In this document: piece after piece, positions 57,807 through 64,000 of the stretch
Layout: every line of letters starts with the position of its first letter
How positions within the stretch are numbered: the stretch's first letter is position 1
Assembly (NCBI RefSeq): GCF_020179425.1
Contig: NZ_JAILYM010000008.1
Span: 91,241-155,240 of the forward strand
Source: Novosphingobium percolationis
Lineage (GTDB): Bacteria; Pseudomonadota; Alphaproteobacteria; Sphingomonadales; Sphingomonadaceae
Direction: 5' to 3'
DNA: 64,000 nt
Translations under genes and position numbers: made by a program
Notes under the pieces: model-generated
What the model was told of the DNA's origin: nothing
The model's input: the letters and a program-made list of their open reading frames with translations, nothing else
Database searches by the model: none

Positions 57807-58592
57807 ATGACCACTTCAGATCAAGCCCCCGAACCGAGACCCGCAGCAACGGTGCTTTTGGTCCGCGACCAGCCGGAATTCCAGGTGCTGATGGTCAAGC
57901 GTCACCACCAGATCGATTTTGCCTCGGGCTCCCTGGTTTTCCCCGGCGGCAAGACCCATGACGGCGATGCCGACGCGCGTTGGGCTGGGCACGCGGTGGG
58001 CTGGGACGATCTCGACCCGGTTCAACGGACCTTGCGGATCGGGGCGATCCGCGAGGCGTTTGAGGAAACCGGAATTCTGCTGGCTCAGACCGCCCAGGGT
58101 ACGCCGTTCGAGGACCCCTGCGACGCGGCGGTGCGAAGCGCGGTCGACGCCGGCGAAATCGCCTTCATCGATGTCTTGCGCGAGCTGGATGTCCGCCTCA
58201 GGCTGGACGAGCTTGCCATCTTTGCCCGGTGGATTACTCCGATCTTCATGCCCAAACGGTTCGACACCTGGTTCTACGCCATGAGCGCGCCGCCGGGGCA
58301 GGTCGCGGCGTGCGATGGGCGCGAAACAGTGGATGCGGAATGGATTTCGCCGTCAGAAGCCATCCGGTTGGCGGCTTCGGGCGAGCGGACCATCATTTTT
58401 CCCACCTTGATGAACCTCAAACTGCTCGCCGAGGCGCAAAGCGCGCAGGATAGCATTGTCCGCGCGCGGCAACGCAGGCTCGTCACAGTGCTACCCGAGG
58501 TCTCCCAAGAGAACGGAGAACCCGTTCTGGTCTTGCCGCCCGACGCCGGCTATGGCGCAGTTTCGCAGCCGCTGAAGACACTCCGCGCCTGA
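57807..58592 (+). CDS. NUDIX hydrolase, NUDT19-like
   Basis: A 261-residue Nudix protein. The Nudix box is interrupted by an insertion: FPGGKTHDGDADARWAGHA, then GAIREAFEETGILLAQ with the REX2EE metal ligands. Insertions of this type are seen in NUDT7/NUDT19-family CoA and acyl-CoA diphosphatases. It lies 112 bases after the hydrolase gene on the same strand, so it may be in the same transcript. Trimming of excess CoA esters would fit the neighbouring CoA pathway. Confidence 0.8.
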   Translation: MTTSDQAPEPRPAATVLLVRDQPEFQVLMVKRHHQIDFASGSLVFPGGKTHDGDADARWAGHAVGWDDLDPVQRTLRIGAIREAFEETGILLAQTAQGTPFEDPCDAAVRSAVDAGEIAFIDVLRELDVRLRLDELAIFARWITPIFMPKRFDTWFYAMSAPPGQVAACDGRETVDAEWISPSEAIRLAASGERTIIFPTLMNLKLLAEAQSAQDSIVRARQRRLVTVLPEVSQENGEPVLVLPPDAGYGAVSQPLKTLRA

Positions 58593-58641
58593 CTTGACGA
58601 GACCTGCGTTGACACCATTCGCGGTTAGTCGAATTCCCGCT

Positions 58642-59094
58642 TCAATCCTCGAGATTTGAAGACATGATCTCGAGCATTTTCTCGAAGGCGCTTACCTGTT
58701 CCTTGGCGAGGCCGGACAGGACCCGATCGTAGATCCTGTCGGCTTCCCTGCGCAATGAAGGAAGCAGCGTGATTGCCTTGGGAAGCAGATGGAGCGCCCA
58801 GATTCGGCGGTTGCCAACGGCGGCCCGGCGCTCGACAAAGGCGGCCTTTTCGAGTTGATCGATCACGTGGCCGACACTGGCCCGCTCGATCTCGAGATGC
58901 CTGGCCAGCTCGGTCTGCGTGAGGCCGGGGGTACGGTAGATATAACCCAGCGCGCGCCACTGGGTGCGGGACAGGCCGAATTTGGCGGTACTCGCGTCGA
59001 ACAGCTTGCGCAGCTTGCGCGGCACCTCCTCGAGCAGGAAGACGATCTCGTCAGCCCCTGTCAGATAACCCTTTCCCGGAGCGATGCTTTTCAT
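58642..59094 (-). CDS. MarR-family transcriptional regulator
   Basis: A 150-residue winged-helix dimeric regulator from the ATG at 59094. The core reads GLSRTQWRALGYIYRTPGLT, QTELARHLEIERASVGHVID and then the wing QLEKAAFVERRAA-VGNRRIWALHL. Such proteins are typically released from DNA by phenolic or lipophilic compounds. It is divergent from the thioesterase-efflux operon across a perfect palindrome (59137-59158), the expected operator. An open frame upstream to 59238 crosses that palindrome and is not used. Confidence 0.88.
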   Translation of the reverse strand: MKSIAPGKGYLTGADEIVFLLEEVPRKLRKLFDASTAKFGLSRTQWRALGYIYRTPGLTQTELARHLEIERASVGHVIDQLEKAAFVERRAAVGNRRIWALHLLPKAITLLPSLRREADRIYDRVLSGLAKEQVSAFEKMLEIMSSNLED

Positions 59095-59136
59095 GGAAGC
59101 GGTGGCTAGCACATACGGCAGTGAATTAAAAGGCTT

Positions 59137-59158
59137 TACTGTAAGATATATTACAGTA
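59137..59158. promoter_or_regulatory. Likely MarR operator
   Basis: TACTGTAA, GATATA, TTACAGTA: perfect 8-base arms with a 6-base spacer, lying 43 bases before the MarR start and 95 bases before the thioesterase start. Length (22 bases) and position fit a MarR operator controlling both the regulator and the efflux operon. Confidence 0.72.
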
Positions 59159-59252
59159 TGGGGTGCGCGTGCTCTCGAACCCGACAAAGCGGCGCGTCTG
59201 GAGTGGCGATTACCGAATTCCTGATCCGCACTCACCAAATGAGCAAAGCAAG

Positions 59253-59666
59253 ATGACCACCCCTGATAACAGGATCGAACTCGCCGACCTGCGCAAGATG
59301 CTTCACCTTGCGCCGTTTCACCGCTGGCTGGGTCTTGAGGTTGTCGATCTGACCGAAGCGGAGTTGATCGTCGAGATGCCGTGGCGGGACGAGATCGTCT
59401 CCAATCCGGTGATCGGGTCGGTGCACGGCGGCATCCTTTCCGCGTTGATCGACCTGACCGGACTGTACACCATCAACGCGCTGGGCGGAACGGCGCGGGC
59501 GACCGCCGATCTCCATGTCGATTTTCACCGCCCGGCGACCTCCGGTCCGCTCCGCGCGACGGGCCGTGTGGTCAAGCTCGGCAAGCAGTTTAGCGTCGCG
59601 GAAACCCGGATCGAGGATGCGGCGCAGCGCTTGCTCGCCAGCGGCAGGGGCGCCTATGTCGGTTGA
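59253..59666 (+). CDS. Hotdog-fold thioesterase (PaaI type)
   Basis: A 137-residue acyl-CoA thioesterase of the PaaI/4HBT group. The catalytic segment is VHGGILSALIDLTGLYTINA (HGG with a downstream Asp). The core strands (ATADLHVDFHRPAT) match the family. ATG at 59253 is used; upstream frames lack ribosome sites. It overlaps the outer-membrane factor gene by 11 bases, an unusual partner for an efflux operon: it may release CoA from an acid before export. Confidence 0.85.
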   Translation: MTTPDNRIELADLRKMLHLAPFHRWLGLEVVDLTEAELIVEMPWRDEIVSNPVIGSVHGGILSALIDLTGLYTINALGGTARATADLHVDFHRPATSGPLRATGRVVKLGKQFSVAETRIEDAAQRLLASGRGAYVG

Positions 59667-61107
59667 CCATCGCCTCCTCCCTGCCGTCGCACTGGTTCTG
59701 GCGCTGGCTGGGTGTGTTGCCGTCCCCGATAGCGGGACCAGGCCGGTTGACCTGACTTCCGACTCAATCGACGCTGCGCAGACCCTGGCCGCACGCGGGA
59801 CCATGGATTGGCCGCCCGACCAGTGGTGGCGGCTGGCAGGCGATCCGCAGCTGACCGTGCTGATCGAGGAAGGCCTTGCCAACTCGCCACAAGTGGCGGT
59901 CGCACTGGCCAGGATCAGGCGTGCGGAAGCCGAGGTCCAGCGGGTCGGCGCGGCGCGGCTCCCGACCGTTACGGGCGAAGCGGAAGGCGGCCTGCGCCGC
60001 CAAAGTGGCAACAACGGCATTCCGGCACAGTTCCTCCCCGATGGCTGGCACGACTATGGCCAGGCCTCGCTAGCCTTCGGCTTCGACCTCGATCTGTGGG
60101 GACGCAATCGCGCCGCTCATGCCGCCGCGACTTCGGAAGCGCGTGCGGCGGTTGTCGATGCCGCGCAGGCGCGGCTGGTCCTGTCGATTGCCATAACCGC
60201 CGCCTATTCCGAACTGGGTCGGCATTACCGCGAACGGGACACCGCCGAAGCCGTGCTGGCCAACCGTCAAGCGGCGATGGAACTGGCCGTTCTGCGCGAG
60301 CGCAATGGACTGGACAATCGCATCGTTCTGCGCCGAGCCGAAGCGGAACAGGCGAGTGCCGAACAGGACCTGGCGGCGGTCAACGAAAGCATCGGCCTGC
60401 GCCGGAACCAGCTCGCCGCGCTGCTGGGCGCTGGACCCGATCGCGGGCTGACGATCGCCCGGCCCCAGCTCTTTGCATCAACGCCGCTGGGACTTCCGGC
60501 TGGCGTGACGACGGAACTGCTTGGCAGGCGGCCGGATATCGTTGCCGCGCGTGAGCGTGTCGCGGCGGCGGCCAGCCGGATCAAGGTGGCGCGCGCCGGA
60601 TTCTTCCCCTCGGTCAATCTCAGGGGGCTGATCGGCTTGCAGGCGCTCGGCCTTGGCAACCTCGTCGATTCCGGGTCGCTGATGGGAACGGTCGGCCCGG
60701 CCATCAGCCTGCCGATCTTTCAGGGCGGCGCGCTCAAGGCGCAATATGGCCGGGCCGGAGCGGACTATGATGAAGCCGTTGCCAGTTACAACCAGACGGT
60801 CGTCGCCGCCTTCCAGCAAGTGGCCGATGCAGTCACGCAGCGCGAGGCTGCCGAAAAGCGGCTGGCGGCGGCGCGCTCTGCCTTGCAGGCCAGCGAAGAT
60901 GCCCTAGCGCTGGTGCGCAACCGGCACACGGCAGGCTTGGCCAGCAGGCTCGACGTGCTCGCCAGCGAGCGGAGTGTTCACGATCTCCGGCGCGCCGTGA
61001 TCGGACTGGAAACCTACGAGCGCGGCGCAACCCTGGCCCTGATCCGGGCGCTCGGCGGCGGATTCGCGGCAGACCTTCAAACTTCACCGGAACCGATAGC
61101 CCCATGA
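59656..61107 (+). CDS. Outer-membrane efflux lipoprotein (NodT/OprM/TolC family)
   Basis: A 483-residue outer-membrane channel. A signal peptide with lipobox LALAGC (about 15-20) indicates a lipid anchor; two outer-membrane efflux repeats follow (WWRLAGDPQLTVLIEEGLAN; long coiled helices around 200 and 400). Matches the NodT subgroup. Its start overlaps the thioesterase gene, and its stop overlaps the EmrA start (ATGA). Forms the exit duct for the EmrAB pump. Confidence 0.9.
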   Translation: MSVDHRLLPAVALVLALAGCVAVPDSGTRPVDLTSDSIDAAQTLAARGTMDWPPDQWWRLAGDPQLTVLIEEGLANSPQVAVALARIRRAEAEVQRVGAARLPTVTGEAEGGLRRQSGNNGIPAQFLPDGWHDYGQASLAFGFDLDLWGRNRAAHAAATSEARAAVVDAAQARLVLSIAITAAYSELGRHYRERDTAEAVLANRQAAMELAVLRERNGLDNRIVLRRAEAEQASAEQDLAAVNESIGLRRNQLAALLGAGPDRGLTIARPQLFASTPLGLPAGVTTELLGRRPDIVAARERVAAAASRIKVARAGFFPSVNLRGLIGLQALGLGNLVDSGSLMGTVGPAISLPIFQGGALKAQYGRAGADYDEAVASYNQTVVAAFQQVADAVTQREAAEKRLAAARSALQASEDALALVRNRHTAGLASRLDVLASERSVHDLRRAVIGLETYERGATLALIRALGGGFAADLQTSPEPIAP

Positions 61108-62249
61108 CCGATCCCTCTCCCGAAGCGCCTGCCGTCGATCCGGCCCTGTCCGAGTCCCGCAAGGCTGCGCGCAAGCTATGGCTCGGGCGGCTTGCCGTTG
61201 TCCTGGCGCTGATCGGACTTGGGTGGGGAGTCTGGTATCTGCTGGTCGGCCGAAATTTCGTGACCACGGACAATGCCTACGTCAACGCGCAGATGGCCCA
61301 GGTCACGCCGCTGGTGGCGGGTCCGGCAACCCAGGTTCTGGTGCGCGACACCCAGCAAGTAAAGGCCGGGGAGGTGCTGGTGCGGCTCGATCAGGCCGAC
61401 GCCAGGATCGCCCTCGCCCAAGCGGAAGCGGACCTGGTCGCAGCGCGACGGCGCTTCCGCCAGACCCTGGCCAACAACACCGCCTTGGCGGCCCAGGTCG
61501 ATACATCGGGCGCCGGCCTGACCCAGGCACAGGCGCAGTATCGCACGGCCCAGGCCGAGCACGAGAAGGCGCGGATCGACTTGCAGCGCCGAGAGAGCGT
61601 CGCGGCCAGCGGGGCGGTGTCGGGCGAAGAACTTACCCAGGCGCGCAAGGCCTATGCCACCACGCTTGCGACGCTCGATGCAGCGCGCGGCGCGATCGAC
61701 GAGGCCGGTTCGTCCCGGCGCGCCGCGCAAGGGCAACTTGCCGCCAATACGGCGCTGGTGAGCGGGTTGAGCGAGGAAACCGATCCTGCCGTGCTTGCCG
61801 CAATCGCAAGGCGCGATGCAGCGCAACTCGATCTCGATCGCACGGAAATCCGCGCCCCGATCGCTGGCGTCGTCAGCAAGCTGCAAGTCCAGATCGGCCA
61901 GCGGCTGAATCCGGGCCAGACGATCATGACGATTGTGCCGCTGGCCGATGTCTATGTCGAAGCCAATTTCAAGGAGAGCCAGTTGCGGCGCGTGCGGATC
62001 GGCATGCCTGCCGAGCTGACGGCCGACATCTACGGTTCGAGCGTCTCCTATCGCGGCAAGGTGATCGGGTTCTCCGGCGGCACCGGTGCGTCGATGGCCG
62101 TGATCCCGGCGCAGAACGCCACCGGCAACTGGATCAAGGTCGTCCAGCGATTGCCGGTGCGGATCGAACTCGATCCTGCCGACCTGAAACGTCATCCCTT
62201 GCGCGTCGGGCTGTCGATGGAAGTCGAAATCGACGTGTCGGGCGACTGA
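61104..62249 (+). CDS. emrA: Membrane fusion protein, EmrA/HlyD family
   Basis: A 381-residue periplasmic adaptor. An N-terminal membrane helix (about 25-47, LAVVLALIGLGWGVWYLLVG) is followed by TDNAYVNAQMAQVTPLVAG, a long coiled-coil hairpin (about 90-230) and the barrel-sandwich/beta-barrel parts (RAPIAGVVSKLQVQIGQRLN; VYVEANFKESQLRRV). Links the EmrB transporter to the outer-membrane channel. Confidence 0.92.
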   Translation: MTDPSPEAPAVDPALSESRKAARKLWLGRLAVVLALIGLGWGVWYLLVGRNFVTTDNAYVNAQMAQVTPLVAGPATQVLVRDTQQVKAGEVLVRLDQADARIALAQAEADLVAARRRFRQTLANNTALAAQVDTSGAGLTQAQAQYRTAQAEHEKARIDLQRRESVAASGAVSGEELTQARKAYATTLATLDAARGAIDEAGSSRRAAQGQLAANTALVSGLSEETDPAVLAAIARRDAAQLDLDRTEIRAPIAGVVSKLQVQIGQRLNPGQTIMTIVPLADVYVEANFKESQLRRVRIGMPAELTADIYGSSVSYRGKVIGFSGGTGASMAVIPAQNATGNWIKVVQRLPVRIELDPADLKRHPLRVGLSMEVEIDVSGD

Positions 62250-62251
62250 CA

Positions 62252-63787
62252 ATGGCCGATGGTTCCGTGACGGCTTCGACCGGCATTCCGCCTTCACTGA
62301 GGCTGATCGCCGGGTTGGCCCTCGCTTTTGCAAACTTCATGGTGATCCTCGATCTGACGATTGCCAATGTCTCGATCCCCCATATCGCCGGCAGTCTCGG
62401 CATAACGCTCGAACAAGGCGCGTGGGTGATCACTTCCTATGCGATTGCCGAGGCGATCTGCGTTCCCCTGACCGCGTGGATCGCGTTCCGGTTCGGCTCG
62501 GTTCGCACCTTCCTGTTCAGCATGATGGGCTTCGGCCTCTTCTCGCTGCTCTGCGGGTTGTCCGTATCGATACAAATGCTCGTGATGTGCCGGATAGGGC
62601 AAGGTATCTTCGGGGCCTTTCTGATGCCGATGTCGCAAACCCTGCTGCTGCGGGTGTTCCCACCGGAACAGCAGAATATCGGCATGGGCATGTGGGCAAT
62701 GACGCTGCTGCTGGGGCCTGCGCTTGGCCCGATTATCGGCGGCTGGTTGACCGACAACTGGTCGTGGAACTGGATATTCCTGATCAACGTTCCCGTTGCC
62801 CTGCTCGCCATTGTCGGCGGAGTAGCCCTGCTGCGGCCTATCGAAACCGAGCGTCAGATTTTGCCAATCGATTATGTCGGCCTTGTGCTGCTGGTGATCT
62901 GGGTCGGCTGTTTGCAGGTCATCCTCGATATCGGCCGCAACCATGACTGGTTCGGCGACCCGCTGATCGTCGTGCTGGCAATAACCTCGGCAATCGCCTT
63001 CCTGATCTTTGTCGTGTGGGAGCTCACCGAAGACCATCCCGTGGTCGATCTGCGCATTCTGCGGCACCGGGGGCTGAGCGTCAGCCTGGTGGTCCTGGCA
63101 ATCAGTTTCGGGGCCTATTTCGCGGGTTTCGTGATTATCCCGCAGTGGCAACAGGCATGGCTTGGCTATACTGCTTCCCAGGCGGGCTTTTCGTCGTCGT
63201 TCACGGCCATGGCGGGGCTTCTGACCGCACCCCTGGTTGTCTACCTGATGCAGCGATACGATGCACGCGTCCTGGTTTCAGGCGGCGTTTTATGGGTTGC
63301 CGTGGTTGGCTTGCTTCGAACATTCTGGACCAGCGACAGCGATTTCTGGACCCTCAGTCTACCCCAGTTCGTATCAGGACTCGGCATGACCTTCCTGATG
63401 CTGCCGATCATCAACTTGACGTTGAGCACGGTCGAAGAGCACGAGGTAGCATCAGCTGCCGGATTGCAAAGCTTCATGCGTACCATTGCGACGGCCTTTG
63501 CCACCTCGGTTTCACTGACCTACTGGGGCGATACCCAGCGCGCGGCGCGCAACGACATCGTCGGCGCGCTTGAACCGGGAGCAGCTGGCGGATCGATCGC
63601 CGGGCTGGGCCTTTCGCCCGAAGCGGCCCTTCAAACGATCGGCAACCTGGTCGAGGTTGAGGCGACGACGCTGTCCGTTATCCATGTATTCTGGACAACC
63701 TCCACGATCCTGTTGATCGCCGCAGCCTTGATCTGGTTTGCGCCGCGTCCCAAGCGGCCAGGCGGCGGCATGCCGATGGGGCATTGA
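62252..63787 (+). CDS. emrB: EmrB/QacA (DHA2) family drug:proton antiporter
   Basis: A 511-residue major-facilitator protein with 14 predicted helices. Motif C-like and DHA2 sequences: MVILDLTIANVSIPHIAGSL, WVITSYAIAEAICVPLTAW, and LGPALGPIIGGWLTDNWSWN in helix 5. Starts two bases after the EmrA stop. With EmrA and the outer-membrane protein it forms a tripartite pump for lipophilic or aromatic compounds. Regulated by the divergent MarR. Confidence 0.93.
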   Translation: MADGSVTASTGIPPSLRLIAGLALAFANFMVILDLTIANVSIPHIAGSLGITLEQGAWVITSYAIAEAICVPLTAWIAFRFGSVRTFLFSMMGFGLFSLLCGLSVSIQMLVMCRIGQGIFGAFLMPMSQTLLLRVFPPEQQNIGMGMWAMTLLLGPALGPIIGGWLTDNWSWNWIFLINVPVALLAIVGGVALLRPIETERQILPIDYVGLVLLVIWVGCLQVILDIGRNHDWFGDPLIVVLAITSAIAFLIFVVWELTEDHPVVDLRILRHRGLSVSLVVLAISFGAYFAGFVIIPQWQQAWLGYTASQAGFSSSFTAMAGLLTAPLVVYLMQRYDARVLVSGGVLWVAVVGLLRTFWTSDSDFWTLSLPQFVSGLGMTFLMLPIINLTLSTVEEHEVASAAGLQSFMRTIATAFATSVSLTYWGDTQRAARNDIVGALEPGAAGGSIAGLGLSPEAALQTIGNLVEVEATTLSVIHVFWTTSTILLIAAALIWFAPRPKRPGGGMPMGH

Positions 63788-63964
63788 CGCTGCCCCATTT
63801 CCAATTGACGTGATGGGGTGGACGGCCCCCGCACCGAGGTAGGTGTGTAGGATGCGGCTGTCGGAAGCCACGTCTAGAGCGTTTTTCGACCGTTTTGAAT
63901 CGCGAGGGAATTCCCGTCGGATGTGATTTCTGATTCAGAATCCGTGCTGGTGAAGGAGGCCGGC
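63788..63964. other. Intergenic region at the right edge
   Basis: Contains a perfect palindrome GGGAATTCCC (63908-63917) and GATTCAGAATC (63931-63941). I see no gene here; the A/T-richer stretch 63875-63945 looks like a promoter or the terminal part of an insertion sequence. Confidence 0.4.
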
Positions 63965-64000
63965 ATGGATGGCTCACACCCTTTCGATGGATTTGCGTTC
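63965..64000 (+). CDS. Possible gene start cut by the right edge
   Basis: ATG at 63965 with a good ribosome site (AAGGAGG about five bases upstream) opens the frame MDGSHPFDGFAF to the window edge. Too short to assign a family. Confidence 0.35.
   Translation, partial: MDGSHPFDGFAF

Overview
The window looks like DNA from a high-GC alphaproteobacterium of the Sphingomonadales (Novosphingobium/Sphingobium type). This is inferred from gene content: MobF-type transfer genes, a Ros/MucR regulator and a DUF2493 protein of the kind common on sphingomonad plasmids, cobalamin-riboswitch-controlled cobalt genes, CYP153, and an oxygenase-rich catabolic island. No rRNA, tRNA, replication-initiator or CRISPR locus was seen.

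Layout. (1) 1-5.7 kb, minus strand: a cobalt/B12 locus with two closely similar cobalamin riboswitches. One leads a TonB-dependent receptor and a NiCoT permease; the other leads cobW and cobN (cut by the left edge). (2) 6.2-10.5 kb, plus strand: an operon of porin, beta-barrel protein, FMN-binding lipidless exported protein, ApbE flavin transferase and a His-rich four-helix membrane protein, read here as a periplasmic flavin/heme electron-transfer unit with a possible Fur-like site. (3) 10.5-31.6 kb: a plasmid- or ICE-derived mobile region. It carries a fused MNT-HEPN protein, ssb, a ribbon-helix-helix protein, a TraD-like coupling protein, a MobF relaxase-helicase, a Xre-RES toxin-antitoxin pair and a lytic transglycosylase. 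It is also full of wreckage: a doubly frameshifted IS30, a fused and frameshifted AbiE pair, a DUF2493 gene fused to a second relaxase fragment, an IS21 istA remnant, an intact IS66 inserted inside an IS256 transposase remnant, and a tyrosine-recombinase remnant with its catalytic box deleted. (4) 31.6-58.6 kb: a catabolic island. (5) 58.6-63.8 kb: a MarR-regulated thioesterase plus tripartite EmrAB/TolC-like efflux operon.

Catabolic island. On the plus strand, the first operon holds Rieske dioxygenase alpha and beta, a zinc alcohol dehydrogenase, a pyruvate phosphate dikinase homologue whose usual catalytic cysteine is alanine, a DHDPS-superfamily aldolase, a ketopantoate-reductase-like enzyme, a tartrate/D-malate dehydrogenase-like enzyme and a flavin-dependent monooxygenase. 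A divergent pair supplies a CYP153-type P450 and its 2Fe-2S ferredoxin. A second operon, headed by a GntR regulator with two palindromes beside it, encodes nitronate monooxygenase, a thiolase-like lyase with its DUF35 partner, two paired acyl-CoA dehydrogenases, an acyl-CoA ligase, a Baeyer-Villiger monooxygenase and an alpha/beta hydrolase. PrpE and an EamA exporter lie divergently at the left end.

My reading is that the island oxidises a cyclic or ring-plus-side-chain compound: hydroxylation, CoA activation and side-chain shortening, Baeyer-Villiger opening and ester hydrolysis, with pyruvate- and propionyl-CoA-handling enzymes alongside. The substrate is not known from sequence, and no ring-cleavage dioxygenase or oxygenase reductase is present in the window.
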